DNA from: Phenylobacterium sp.
GTDB taxonomy: Bacteria; Pseudomonadota; Alphaproteobacteria; Caulobacterales; Caulobacteraceae
Length of the DNA stretch: 47,550 bases
NCBI RefSeq assembly: GCF_025351295.1
Contig: NZ_JANXWD010000077.1
Coordinates: forward strand, 1-47,550
Direction of reading: 5' to 3'
Under the pieces are notes generated by a model. The model worked only from the letters and a program-made list of their open reading frames with translations. It did no database searches and was not told the DNA's origin. This document shows positions 38,998 to 47,526 of the stretch, piece by piece. Within the stretch, counting starts at the first letter, position 1. Every line of letters starts with the position of its first letter. Made by a program: the position numbers and the translations under genes.

Positions 38998-39906
38998 TCA
39001 CCTCTTCCGGGCGGCGTCGAGTTTGTCGACAATGGCCTTGAGCCGCGTCACCCGGGCCGCGAACTCGTCGACCGCCGCGCGGGTCTCCGCCGGCGTCGCC
39101 GCGCCGTCGATGTTCTTCTGCAGCGCTGCCACCGCCTTGTCGGCCGCGGTGACGATCCCCACGAGGTCGATGGCTTCGTTGGCGTCGCGCGCCGCCGCGG
39201 AGTCGATCAGGGCGGTCGCCAGGGCGGCGCGCTGGGCCGGATCCAGCTTGCCCGCGTTGTCGTTGTAATAGGTCACCAAGTCGGCGAACTCCCGGTGGCT
39301 GTCCATCTGCTTGGTCGGTTGCAGGACGTTCGCGGCATCCGCCTTCAGCAACTCCAGCACCTTGCGCACCTTGGGCGTGGTCGCCCCGATGCTGGCCTTG
39401 AACCCGCTGCGCAGCCGCGCGTCGACGATCCAGGTCGAGACCGCCGTGACGAGGTCGCTGACCGGCGCCTTGTAGGCGGCCAGGCCCGCGTCGTCCCCCG
39501 CCGCGGCCATCCGCGCCTGCAGGGCGAACAGGCCGTCGCTCAGCCCGCCGACCGCCGCCCCGACGTCCTTGGCCTGCGACCCGCTGGCATAGGCGTCCAG
39601 CAGCTTCGTGTAGCGGCCCACGACGTCCAGCGCCGCCAGCCGCGCCTGGATCGCGTCGTCGGGGTAGATGGAGCCCTTCAGCGCCGGGTCGCCGCCGTTG
39701 ACGGTCTGGCCGCGATAGACCTGGCTGCGGATATAGGCGTCGCGCCGCAGCGCGTTCAGGTTGCCGTAGTAGTCGGCGAAGGTGGTCTGCACGGCGCCAA
39801 GCGCGGCGCCGGTCTTGGCGATCTGCTTGGCGGGATAGCCCGTCGCGCACCCGCTCAGCGCGATCACGGCCAGCGCGGTCGCCCCCAGGCGAAGTCGATC
39901 GGGCAT
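38998..39906 (-). CDS. Putative lipoprotein, mostly helical, function unknown
   Basis: A 302-residue protein with a lipobox LSGC at residue 19 (MPDRLRLGATALAVIALSGC) that predicts a membrane-anchored periplasmic lipoprotein. The body consists of helical segments with regularly spaced Ala and Leu, including ALGAVQTTFADYYGNLNALR, LGGLSDGLFALQARMAAAG-like stretches and KVRKVLELLKADAANVL. No enzymatic motif is seen. The partner gene follows within 4 nt. Codon use matches the flanking genes. I do not recognise the family. Confidence 0.7.
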   Translation of the reverse strand: MPDRLRLGATALAVIALSGCATGYPAKQIAKTGAALGAVQTTFADYYGNLNALRRDAYIRSQVYRGQTVNGGDPALKGSIYPDDAIQARLAALDVVGRYTKLLDAYASGSQAKDVGAAVGGLSDGLFALQARMAAAGDDAGLAAYKAPVSDLVTAVSTWIVDARLRSGFKASIGATTPKVRKVLELLKADAANVLQPTKQMDSHREFADLVTYYNDNAGKLDPAQRAALATALIDSAAARDANEAIDLVGIVTAADKAVAALQKNIDGAATPAETRAAVDEFAARVTRLKAIVDKLDAARKR

Positions 39907-40014
39907 GTCACGTCCCCTCCCGGATACGGCCGGGCCAAGCTAAGGGCGCGTCGCCGGCTGTTGCAACCCGCCGCGTCATCGCCCCGCCCGAGGGCGTCCG
40001 CGCGCTCTGACCCG

Positions 40015-40740
40015 CTACCTCGGCTTCCGGAACCGCAGCAGGAACTGGTCGGTCTGTCCGCGGATGGCTGGATTGAACACCATCGCACTGTGATCGTCCG
40101 CGGCGTTGGCCAGCACCTGGCTCGCGCCATCCAGCTTGAAGCCGGCGGCCAGCACGTCCTTCTTCACCTGCGCCACATCGATCCGGTGCAGGGTCTCGGT
40201 CACGCTCATCGGTGCGCCCGCCGCCGCCGCATGGTCCAGGATCACGTAGACCCCGCCGGGCTTCAGCGCCGCATAGACCTGCCGGTTGAACCCCGGCACG
40301 TCGGCCGGCCCCGTGAACGTGTCGTAGAGGTCGTGGTAGTTCTGCCGGATGAACACGGCGTCCAGGCTGGCCGGCGCCAGACCCATGGCGTTCACCGGCG
40401 GGGTCATGACCACGATGTTGGAGCCTGGCGCGCTCGCGCCGGCCTTCAGCATGCCCACGACCTCCGGATGGGCCTTCGCCACCTCCGCCGGCATCACCGC
40501 ATAGAGCTTCCCGTTCGGCCCGACCGCCGCGCTCAGGGCGCGCACGAAGCGGCCGGCGACGATGTCGGCGACCTTGTCGCCCGGCTTCACGCCGATGAAG
40601 GCGATGACCTCCGCGCGCTTCATGGCGGGGTCGGTCATGGCGTCGGCGCCCGGCGCCGGAACCTGGGCGGCGGCGAAGGTCGCGACGCCGGCCGCGCCGA
40701 TCATCAGCGCCATCAGCGCCGGTACGAGTCTGAGCTTCAT
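40015..40740 (-). CDS. Exported SAM-methyltransferase-like protein
   Basis: A 241-residue protein with a clear signal peptide (MKLRLVPALMALMIGAAGVA... cleaved near AQV) ahead of a class I methyltransferase fold. Recognisable parts are GVKPGDKVADIVAGRFVRAL (SAM motif I, with Val-Ala in place of Gly-Ala/Gly), GPNGKLYAVMPAEVAK, LDAVFIRQNYHDL and LKPGGVYVILDHAAAAG. SAM is not expected in the periplasm, so activity there is puzzling. Similar exported predicted methyltransferases are widespread in proteobacteria. GGGAGGACCTC precedes the ATG at 40740. The gene is divergent from the S10 peptidase across 94 bp. Confidence 0.8.
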   Translation of the reverse strand: MKLRLVPALMALMIGAAGVATFAAAQVPAPGADAMTDPAMKRAEVIAFIGVKPGDKVADIVAGRFVRALSAAVGPNGKLYAVMPAEVAKAHPEVVGMLKAGASAPGSNIVVMTPPVNAMGLAPASLDAVFIRQNYHDLYDTFTGPADVPGFNRQVYAALKPGGVYVILDHAAAAGAPMSVTETLHRIDVAQVKKDVLAAGFKLDGASQVLANAADDHSAMVFNPAIRGQTDQFLLRFRKPR

Positions 40741-40834
40741 GAGGTCCTCCCTGAGGGGCTGGCGAACGGCGGTTTTGCTTGCCGAGCCCGGCGACTTCGC
40801 CGTTGATGCGCCCGAGATCGGGGAGACTAGTTCC

Positions 40835-42343
40835 ATGCGCTGGGTTCTGAAAGCGGCGGCCACAGCCCTTGTTGTTGCGCTCGGCCTCAGCGCGCCGGTC
40901 GCCCAGGCCGAGGACGCCAAGCCCGACGCCCCGAAAGCCGACGCCGCCAGGATCGACCTGCCGCCGTTCCCGGCCGACGCCAGCGTGAAGCAGGTGACCC
41001 ACGTCGCCGGCAAGACCCTCAGCTACACCGCCACGGTCGGCGCCCTGCCGGTGCGCGACGAGAAGGGCAAGAAGATCGCCGAGGTGGTGTTCACCGCCTA
41101 CACCCTGGACGGCGCGAAGGACCCCAATCGTCCGGTCACCTTCGCCTTCAACGGCGGCCCCGGCGCGGCCTCGGTCTACCTCAACCTCGGCGCCATCGGG
41201 CCCAAGCGGGTGCAGTTCGGCGCCCAGGGCGACAGCCCGTCCGATTCCGCCCAGCTGGTCGACAATCCGGGCGCCTGGCTGGACTTCACCGATCTGGTGT
41301 TCATCGACCCGGTCGGCACCGGCTTCTCGCGCTCCCTTGTGGACAAGGAGGAGACGAAGAAGCAGTTCTACTCGATCAAGCCGGACATCGAGTACCTGTC
41401 CCGTATCGTCTACGACTGGCTCTTGAAGAACGGTCGCATGGCCTCGCCCAAGTACATCGCCGGCGAGAGCTACGGCGGCTTCCGCGGGCCTAAGATCACC
41501 TACTACCTGCAGACCAAGCTGGGGGTGGGCGTGAACGGCATGGTGCTGGTCTCGCCCTACCTGGAGCCCTCGGCCAACCAGGCGCCGGACTTCTCGCCGA
41601 TGGCCTGGGTCGCCACCCTGCCGTCGATGGCGGCCTCCAACTATGAGCGCCAGGGCAGGGCGCTGTCGCCGGCCCAGATGGCCGAGGTCGAGGCCTATGC
41701 GCGGGGCGACTACGTCACCGACCTGCTGAAGGGCCGCCGCGATCCCGCCGCCCTGGCCCGGGTGGTGGACAAGGTCACCGCCTACACCGGGCTCAACCGC
41801 ACCTTCGTGCAGCTCTCGGGCGGCCGCATCGAGAGCCGCGCCTATCTGCGCGAACTCTACCGCGAGCAGGGCAAGATCGGCAGCTGGTACGACAGCAACG
41901 TCACCCAGGACGATCCCTTCCCCTGGGCGCCGGAGGGCCGCCGCGGCGACCCGATCCTGGACGCCATCATCGCGCCGACCACCAGCGCCATGGTCGACTT
42001 CACCACCCGCACCGTCGGCTGGAAGGTCGAGGGCCGCTACAACGCGCTCAGCGACGAGGTCGGCGAGAACTGGGAGAAAGGCGTCGAGCTCACCGACGCG
42101 GCCACCGACCTGCGGTTGGCCGTGGCCGCCGATCCGAAGATCAAGGTGCTGATCGCCCACGGCTACGACGACCTGAGCTGCCCCTACTTCATCTCACGAC
42201 TGATCGTCGACCAGATGCCGGTCAGCGGCGACGTCGGCCGCGTGCGCCTGTCGATCTATCCCGGCGGCCACATGTTCTACAGCCGCCCCGCCAGCCAGGC
42301 CGCCTTCCGCGCCGACGTCATGCAGCTGTTCGGCGTGAGGTGA
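40835..42343 (+). CDS. S10 family serine carboxypeptidase, exported
   Basis: A 502-residue protein with a signal peptide (MRWVLKAAATALVVALGLSA). Its catalytic triad is Ser 212 in AGESYGGFRG, an Asp in HGYDDLSCPY and a His in YPGGHMFY. The substrate loop FNGGPGAASVYLNLGAIGP is the family's NGGPG motif. Serine carboxypeptidases of this type remove C-terminal residues from peptides at low pH in the periplasm or outside. An Ala/Lys-rich linker follows the signal peptide. With the S9 peptidase at 23824 it points to a peptide-scavenging lifestyle. Confidence 0.92.
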   Translation: MRWVLKAAATALVVALGLSAPVAQAEDAKPDAPKADAARIDLPPFPADASVKQVTHVAGKTLSYTATVGALPVRDEKGKKIAEVVFTAYTLDGAKDPNRPVTFAFNGGPGAASVYLNLGAIGPKRVQFGAQGDSPSDSAQLVDNPGAWLDFTDLVFIDPVGTGFSRSLVDKEETKKQFYSIKPDIEYLSRIVYDWLLKNGRMASPKYIAGESYGGFRGPKITYYLQTKLGVGVNGMVLVSPYLEPSANQAPDFSPMAWVATLPSMAASNYERQGRALSPAQMAEVEAYARGDYVTDLLKGRRDPAALARVVDKVTAYTGLNRTFVQLSGGRIESRAYLRELYREQGKIGSWYDSNVTQDDPFPWAPEGRRGDPILDAIIAPTTSAMVDFTTRTVGWKVEGRYNALSDEVGENWEKGVELTDAATDLRLAVAADPKIKVLIAHGYDDLSCPYFISRLIVDQMPVSGDVGRVRLSIYPGGHMFYSRPASQAAFRADVMQLFGVR

Positions 42344-42366
42344 CAGTGCACGCCGCTCCGATTGGG

Positions 42367-42402
42367 GCCCGCGGACAAGCCGCAGGATGACGGCGAAGGG
42401 GT
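42367..42402 (+). repeat. Half-copy of the GTCATCCCGGCC-type repeat
   Basis: The sequence aligns with 32549-32583 (right arm and flank of the repeat at 32441), sharing ACAAG, GGATGACGG and the GGGGTT ending. The left arm is missing. It lies in the short spacer between the S10 peptidase and the NDH-2-like gene. Confidence 0.55.
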
Positions 42403-42440
42403 TATCGGCTTTATAGATCGGGGCGAAGGGGACGACAGGC

Positions 42441-43766
42441 ATGGAGACAGAGTCGGCGGGCCTGCATCACATCGTGGTGGCGGGCGGCGGGGCGGCCGGC
42501 CTCGAACTGGTCACCAAGCTTGGCCTGACCCTGGGCAAGACCGGCAAGGCGCGGATCACGCTGGTGGATCGCTCGCGCACCCATCTCTGGAAGCCCCTGC
42601 TGCACTCCGTTGCCGCGGGCAGCCTGCGCCGCTCACAGCACGAGCTGAACTACCTGGCGCAAGCGCAGTGGCGGCACTTCGACTACACCTTTGCCGAGGT
42701 GGTCGGGCTCGACCGCGCCCACAAGCGCCTGAAGCTCGGGGCGATGCATGACGAGGACGGCCGCGAGATCACGCCGGCCAGAGACCTGCCCTACGACACC
42801 CTGGTCATGGCGATCGGCAGCGTCACCAACGACTTCGGAACGCTGGGGGCGGCGCAGCACGCCATCCCGCTCGAGACACCGGAGCAGGCCAGTCGCCTGA
42901 ACCGCCGGATCGTCAACGCCTGCCTGCGGGCCAACAGCCAGGTCGAGCCGGTGCGGCCCGGCCAGCTCCACGTGGCGATCATCGGGGCCGGGGCCACGGG
43001 GACGGAGCTCGCCGCCGAGCTGCATCGCACGGTGCGCGCGGTGGTCGCCTACGGCATGGACCGCATCGATCCGGCCAAGGACGTGCACATCGTGCTGATC
43101 GAAGCCGCCGACCGGATCCTGCCCGCCCTGCCGGGGCGGATCTCCAACGCCACCCGCGACCTGCTGACCAAGCTCGGCGTGGAGGTGCGCGTCGGCGCCC
43201 GGGTCTCGGAGGTGCGCGCCGACGGCGTGGTGCTCGCCGACGGCGGCTTCATCCCCGCCGAGCTCGTCGTCTGGTCGGCGGGGGTCAAGGCGCCGGATTT
43301 CCTCAAGGACATCGACGGCCTGGAGACCAACCGGATCAATCAGCTGGTCGTCGAGCCGACGCTGCTGACCACCCGCGACCCCGACATCTTCGCCATCGGC
43401 GACTGCGCCTCCTGCCCGCGGCCCGGGGAGGCGACGCCGGTGCCGCCGCGCGCCCAGGCCGCCCATCAGATGGCCGACCACATGGTCGCCCAGATCAACC
43501 GGCGGCTGGCCGGCGGCGCGTTGGAGCCCTACCACTACCGGGACTTCGGCTCGCTGGTGTCGCTGGGCCGATACAGCACGGTCGGCAGCCTGATGGGCTT
43601 CGTGACCGGGCGGGGCATGTTCATCGAGGGGCTGTTCGCGGGCTTCGTCTACCGCTCGCTCTACAAGATGCACGAGGCCGCGCTGCATGGCGGACCGACG
43701 GTGATCTGGCGCACCCTGGTGGGGGCGCTTTCGCGCGGTCCGACACCGAGCGTCAAGCTGCACTAG
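42441..43766 (+). CDS. Type II NADH dehydrogenase-like flavoprotein (NDH-2)
   Basis: A 441-residue FAD-dependent NAD(P)H dehydrogenase. The FAD loop is VVAGGGAAGLELVTKLG, the NADH loop is VAIIGAGATGTELAAELHR, and the quinone-side segments VVWSAGVKAPDFL and DIFAIGDCASCPRP are typical. The C-terminal region (DFGSLVSLGRYSTVGSLMGF and IEGLFAGFVYRSLYKMHEAA) is the amphipathic membrane-binding part. It would pass electrons from NADH to quinone without pumping protons. The ATG at 42441 follows a spaced GGGGCGAAGGGGACGACAGGC region (purine-rich but not a perfect Shine-Dalgarno). Confidence 0.9.
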   Translation: METESAGLHHIVVAGGGAAGLELVTKLGLTLGKTGKARITLVDRSRTHLWKPLLHSVAAGSLRRSQHELNYLAQAQWRHFDYTFAEVVGLDRAHKRLKLGAMHDEDGREITPARDLPYDTLVMAIGSVTNDFGTLGAAQHAIPLETPEQASRLNRRIVNACLRANSQVEPVRPGQLHVAIIGAGATGTELAAELHRTVRAVVAYGMDRIDPAKDVHIVLIEAADRILPALPGRISNATRDLLTKLGVEVRVGARVSEVRADGVVLADGGFIPAELVVWSAGVKAPDFLKDIDGLETNRINQLVVEPTLLTTRDPDIFAIGDCASCPRPGEATPVPPRAQAAHQMADHMVAQINRRLAGGALEPYHYRDFGSLVSLGRYSTVGSLMGFVTGRGMFIEGLFAGFVYRSLYKMHEAALHGGPTVIWRTLVGALSRGPTPSVKLH

Positions 43767-43872
43767 CGCTCGCCGACGCGCCGCAGCCCGCCGGCCTTGT
43801 TGCGGATGTGCGGACCGTCATAGACTCGGGCTGGACTTGAGCTGGGGCGTGGGCCGAGCCGATGGCGACCTT

Positions 43873-44883
43873 GTGAGCGACGATCCCTCCGCCTCGCGCC
43901 AGCGCGTCTGCGTGCTGGGGGCCACCGGCACGATCGGCCGCGCGACGGTCGGCGCACTGCTGCGACGCGGACATCAGGTGGTCTGCTTCGTCCGGCCCCG
44001 CGCCGGCGTCGGCGCATCGCTCACGCCGGCCGACGTCGCCCGACTGCTCGACGGCGCCGAGGTCAAGGTCGTGGATCCCACCGATCCTCTGTCGCTGGCC
44101 CGCGACGGGTTCGCCGGCGAGCGGTTCGACGCCTTGGTGTCCTGCATGGCGTCGCGCACCGGCGCGCCCAAGGACGCCTGGGCCATCGACCACCGCGCCC
44201 AGCTGAACGTGCTGGAGGCGGCGCGGCAGGCCGGCGTCGGCCACCTCGTGCTGCTCTCGGCGATCTGCGTGCAGAAGCCGCTGCTGGCCTTTCAGCAGGC
44301 CAAGCTGGCCTTCGAGGCGGCGCTGATCGAATCCGGCCTGCGCTATTCGATCGTGCGGCCAACCGCCTTCTTCAAGTCGCTGTCGGGCCAGATCGAGCGC
44401 GTGCGGCGGGGCCGGCCGTTCCTGGTGTTCGGCGACGGGACCCTGACCGCCTGCAAGCCGATCGGCGATGACGATCTGGCGGACTACATCGCCGGCTGCC
44501 TGGAGGACGAGGGCCGGTGGAACCGCATCCTTCCGATCGGCGGGCCGGGCGAGGCGATCACCCCGCGCCAGCAGGGCGAGGCGCTGTTCGCGATGCTGGG
44601 TCGCCCGCCCCGGCTTCAGTCCGCGCCCGTAGCCCTGCTCGACATCGTCATCGGGGGCCTCGGCGCCCTCGGACGGTTCGCGCCGTCGCTGGCCGACAAG
44701 GCCGAACTGGCCCGGATCGGCCGCTACTACGCCACCGAGTCCATGCTGGTGCTGGATCCGCAGACCGGACGCTACGATGCCGCCGCCACGCCCTCGACGG
44801 GGACCCAGACGCTGTTCGATTTCTACCGCGCGGTCCTGGCCGGCGCCGACGCGCCGGAGCGTGGCGACCACGCCGTGTTCTGA
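43873..44883 (+). CDS. bciA: BciA-like 8-vinyl reductase / NmrA-type NAD(P)-binding protein
   Basis: A 336-residue NAD(P)-binding protein. The N-terminal loop VCVLGATGTIGRATV binds NADPH. The middle and end match divinyl (proto)chlorophyllide 8-vinyl reductase (BciA) as I remember it: LLSAICVQKPLLAFQQAKLA, RYSIVRPTAFFKSLSGQIER, VFGDGTLTACKPIGDDDLAD, ILPIGGPGEAITPRQQGEAL and RIGRYYATESMLVLDPQTGR. BciA reduces the C8-vinyl group in bacteriochlorophyll synthesis. No other photosynthesis gene is in the window, so it may be a relic or have another tetrapyrrole or lipid substrate. The start is uncertain: GTG at 43873 is used, and a TTG at 43837 is also in frame. Confidence 0.72.
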   Translation: MSDDPSASRQRVCVLGATGTIGRATVGALLRRGHQVVCFVRPRAGVGASLTPADVARLLDGAEVKVVDPTDPLSLARDGFAGERFDALVSCMASRTGAPKDAWAIDHRAQLNVLEAARQAGVGHLVLLSAICVQKPLLAFQQAKLAFEAALIESGLRYSIVRPTAFFKSLSGQIERVRRGRPFLVFGDGTLTACKPIGDDDLADYIAGCLEDEGRWNRILPIGGPGEAITPRQQGEALFAMLGRPPRLQSAPVALLDIVIGGLGALGRFAPSLADKAELARIGRYYATESMLVLDPQTGRYDAAATPSTGTQTLFDFYRAVLAGADAPERGDHAVF

Positions 44884-44951
44884 GACGGCGCGGGTTGGTG
44901 TCTAACGGAGCGTCTCAGACGGAGCCGCGCGTGGTCGGAAGCAGGAAGACG

Positions 44952-45878
44952 ATGCCGATGATATGGGCCGGGGTGGCGGGCGTGGCCGTCGTGGCGGTCC
45001 TCGCCCTGGGCCTATGGCTCTACGCTCCCGACAAGCCCCGCGCGGCACTGGAGGCGGCCTATCCCGGTGACTACCGCACGATCGACGGGGTCCGCCTGCG
45101 CCTGCGCGACACCGGCCCGCGCGGCGCGCCGGCGGTGATCCTGCTGCACGGCTTCGGCGCCAGCCTGGACACCTGGGAGCCCTGGGCGCAGGCCTTGTCG
45201 GCGCGTTACCGGGTGATCCGGTTCGACCTGCCGGGCTTTGGCCTGACCGGCCCCGACCCCACCGGAGACTACACCGACGCCCGCGAAATGAAGATCCTGG
45301 CCGACCTGATGGACCAGTTGGGGATCGACCGCGCCAGCCTGATCGGCAATTCCCTGGGCGGACGCATCGCCTGGAACTTCGCCGCCCTGCATCCCGACCG
45401 GGTCACGCGCCTGGTGCTGGTCTCCCCCGACGGCTTCGCCAGCCCGGGGTTCGAGTACGACAAGCCCCCCAGCACCCCGCTGATGATGCGGGCCCTGCCT
45501 TACGTCGCGCCGCGCGGGCTGCTGAGGGCCAATCTGGCCGTCGCCTATGCGCGCCCGGCGGCCTTGAGCGAGCCCACCCTGACCCGCTATCGCGACATGA
45601 TGTTGGCGCCCGGCGTGCGGCCGGCGATCCTGGCGCGCATGAGCCAGGTGATCCTGCGCGATCCCGCCCCGACCCTGGCCCGCATTCAGGCCCCGACGCT
45701 GCTGCTCTGGGGCGAACAGGACGGCATGATCCCGATCGGCAACGCGGCCGACTACCTGCGCGACCTGCCGCACGCGAGCCTGGTGCGCCTGCCGAACCTC
45801 GGCCATCTGCCGTTCGAGGAGGACCCGGCCGGTTCCCTCGCCCCCGTGGAAGGCTTCCTGGCCGGCGCGACGCCTTAG
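44952..45878 (+). CDS. Membrane-anchored alpha/beta hydrolase
   Basis: A 308-residue hydrolase with an N-terminal hydrophobic segment (MPMIWAGVAGVAVVAVLALG), probably an uncleaved membrane anchor. The fold is classic: HGFGASLDTWEPW, the nucleophile elbow LIGNSLGGRIAW, an Asp in GEQDGMIPIG and a His in NLGHLPFEEDP. The substrate could be an ester, a lactone or a ring-cleavage product. AGGAAG lies before the ATG at 44952. Its stop overlaps that of the PsiE-like gene. Confidence 0.88.
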   Translation: MPMIWAGVAGVAVVAVLALGLWLYAPDKPRAALEAAYPGDYRTIDGVRLRLRDTGPRGAPAVILLHGFGASLDTWEPWAQALSARYRVIRFDLPGFGLTGPDPTGDYTDAREMKILADLMDQLGIDRASLIGNSLGGRIAWNFAALHPDRVTRLVLVSPDGFASPGFEYDKPPSTPLMMRALPYVAPRGLLRANLAVAYARPAALSEPTLTRYRDMMLAPGVRPAILARMSQVILRDPAPTLARIQAPTLLLWGEQDGMIPIGNAADYLRDLPHASLVRLPNLGHLPFEEDPAGSLAPVEGFLAGATP

Positions 45879-46405
45879 GCCGACCCCGGCGCGCTTGACG
45901 TTTCCGCCTGCTCGCGGTCGCTCCGCCGCAGCAGATAGATCGAGATCACCATCACCAGGATCAGCCCGCCCAGCACCGTCAGCTCCAGCATGGTGGAGCC
46001 GAGCAAGGCCTGGGCGTCGAGGCTCCACTTGCCCGGCTCATGCGCCTGGGAGGTCTCCAGGGTGATCACCAGCACGCGGCGGATGGAGGCGATCAGGCCG
46101 ACGATCAGGAACGGCTCGCACACCAGCCGCCCGGAGCGGAACGACACCCGCACGGTGTGCATCACCTCCACCACCATCAGAACGAACAGCAGGCGGTCGA
46201 CGGCCAGCACCAGGGCCCCGGTCTCGCCCCGGGCCAGGATTGCGCGCCACAGCGACACCGCCGCCCCGCCCACGCCCACCAGTACGGCGATGGCCAGCAT
46301 GACGCCCAGCACCACATAGGCCAGCACCTCGACGGTCAGGAACACCGCGCCGGCGCCGGCGCTCAGCCGGTTCACCTCCCGGGTGCGAACTTCGGGGATA
46401 GCCAT
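45875..46405 (-). CDS. PsiE-like phosphate-starvation membrane protein
   Basis: A 176-residue membrane protein with four hydrophobic segments, among them VEVLAYVVLGVMLAIAVLVG and LELTVLGGLILVMVISIYLL. The central region FVLMVVEVMHTVRVSFRSGR and CEPFLIVGLIASIRRVLVIT matches the PsiE family (phosphate-starvation-inducible), with the conserved EPFLIVGLIA.IRR motif. The function of the family is unknown. No Pho box was recognised upstream. The gene shares stop-codon bases with the convergent hydrolase. Confidence 0.8.
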   Translation of the reverse strand: MAIPEVRTREVNRLSAGAGAVFLTVEVLAYVVLGVMLAIAVLVGVGGAAVSLWRAILARGETGALVLAVDRLLFVLMVVEVMHTVRVSFRSGRLVCEPFLIVGLIASIRRVLVITLETSQAHEPGKWSLDAQALLGSTMLELTVLGGLILVMVISIYLLRRSDREQAETSSAPGSA

Positions 46406-46483
46406 GACCTCTCCCTGCAGGCGCTTGTTCAGACGCCCTATGGAGACCCGATACGCAGGCCGGCGAGCAAGATTTTCCGGCCG

Positions 46484-46528
46484 CCCTCACCGAAATGTTT
46501 GTTTCCCGTGTTCGGGCAACGGTGAGGG
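46484..46528. repeat. Inverted repeat in the spacer between PsiE-like and PEPxxW genes
   Basis: CCCTCACCG (46484-46492) pairs exactly with CGGTGAGGG (46520-46528). Inside it CCCG-TGTT-CGGG makes a second stem. It lies in the 315-bp divergent spacer; the spacer otherwise holds only the promoter candidate at 46616. It could be an operator or an RNA structure. Confidence 0.4.
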
Positions 46529-46615
46529 ACCGTCCGCCGAGGCGTCCGGCCGCTCAACCTGGGGGCCGCAAAAAAGGCCTGTGCGCCGGCGCGCTCCCGT
46601 TCGAGGCGAGCCAGA

Positions 46616-46643
46616 TTGACCGGGTTGCAGCGCCCACTAGGGT
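46616..46643 (+). promoter_or_regulatory. Candidate promoter of the second PEPxxW gene
   Basis: TTGACC, a 16-bp spacer and TAGGGT. This is a plausible housekeeping-type promoter 78 bp upstream of the ATG at 46721. Confidence 0.35.
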
Positions 46644-46720
46644 GGCGTGGCGGCTAGCCTTGGGGTGAGGCGCTGTCGTCGGGGCCTGCACGCAGCGGCC
46701 ATGGTTTCGGGGGAAATCCA

Positions 46721-47290
46721 ATGAAAGCGTACGCATTCGCCGCCGCGCTGCTTTGCGCGGCGGCTTCGTCGGCGTTGGCCGCCACGCCGGTGGTCACGGA
46801 CACCGCGACGTTCGAAGGCCTGGGCGCCACGATCGGCACCACCTTCGATACGCTGAACCTGACCGGGACCAGCTTCACGATCACCGCGCCGGGCGCCTAC
46901 ACGCTGTTCGACGCCGCGTTCCTGGTCGGCTTTACCGGATCCGACTCGAACGGCGTCAGCGGCGGCGTGCTCGCCAATTCGGGCGTGTTCGGCGGGTCGC
47001 CGGCGGTGTTCAACGTCAACTATTCGATCGCCATCGGCTCGTCCGTCGACTCGATCGTTCTGGGCGGCAACAGCTTCACGGCGGGCGGCTACCGGTATGC
47101 GATCGACACCCTGACGCTGAGCAGCGACGGCAGCTCGCCGGCGACCGGCCGACTGACCGCCAACGTCACCGCCGCCGTGCCGGAACCCGCGGCCTGGTCG
47201 CTGATGATCCTGGGCTTCGGCGCGACTGGCGCCACCCTGCGCCGCCGCCGCACCCACCGCGATCCGAAGCCGGTGCTCGCCGCGACGTGA
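46721..47290 (+). CDS. Secreted PEPxxW C-terminal sorting-domain protein (second copy type)
   Basis: A 189-residue exported protein with signal peptide MKAYAFAAALLCAAASSALA. The body is low-complexity and rich in Thr, Ser and Gly, and is probably beta-structured. The C-terminal sorting signal is VPEPAAWSLMILGFGATGAT followed by the basic LRRRRTHR. The tail is near-identical in pattern to that of the protein at 13393, while the bodies are not obviously related. It is probably processed and displayed by the same exosortase-like system, encoded elsewhere. GGGGGAAATCCA precedes the ATG. The function is unknown. Confidence 0.8.
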   Translation: MKAYAFAAALLCAAASSALAATPVVTDTATFEGLGATIGTTFDTLNLTGTSFTITAPGAYTLFDAAFLVGFTGSDSNGVSGGVLANSGVFGGSPAVFNVNYSIAIGSSVDSIVLGGNSFTAGGYRYAIDTLTLSSDGSSPATGRLTANVTAAVPEPAAWSLMILGFGATGATLRRRRTHRDPKPVLAAT

Positions 47291-47299
47291 GACCCCCTC

Positions 47300-47320
47300 C
47301 CTTTCCCGCGAGCGGGAAGG
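47300..47320 (+). terminator. Hairpin after the second PEPxxW gene
   Basis: CCTTTCCCGC-GA-GCGGGAAGG forms a stem with one bulge, 10 nt after the stop codon. No clear T-run follows, so it may be a Rho-type or weak terminator, or part of an intergenic repeat. Confidence 0.35.
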
Positions 47321-47358
47321 GCGGACGGCCCCTATTTCGGTGACCCTCTATTGCAGTG

Positions 47359-47425
47359 ACAGTTTACTTAATTGCGGTTTGCCTGCGGACGGCAACAACG
47401 CGCTGAACGCAATTAAGTAAACTGT
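47359..47425. repeat. 18-bp perfect inverted repeat with 31-nt spacer
   Basis: ACAGTTTACTTAATTGCG (47359-47376) and its exact complement (47408-47425). The spacer has its own small hairpin (TTGCC...GGCAA). The arms are AT-rich against a GC-rich background. This looks like the ends of a small transposable element brought close together, or a solo remnant. The flanks are not an obvious target duplication. Confidence 0.75.
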
Positions 47426-47526
47426 TGTCTAATTGATTTCATGGTGTGGTGTGGTTCTTGGCGTGTCTGACCGTGGTCTATGGTTGTCTTCGGGGTCATG
47501 GCCTGGCTGGGGAGCCTTGGGTGGCC

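Noticed and set aside
43873..44883. Evidence for a photosynthesis gene cluster
   Set aside because: Only the BciA-like gene was found; no bch, puf, puh or crt gene is visible in the window.
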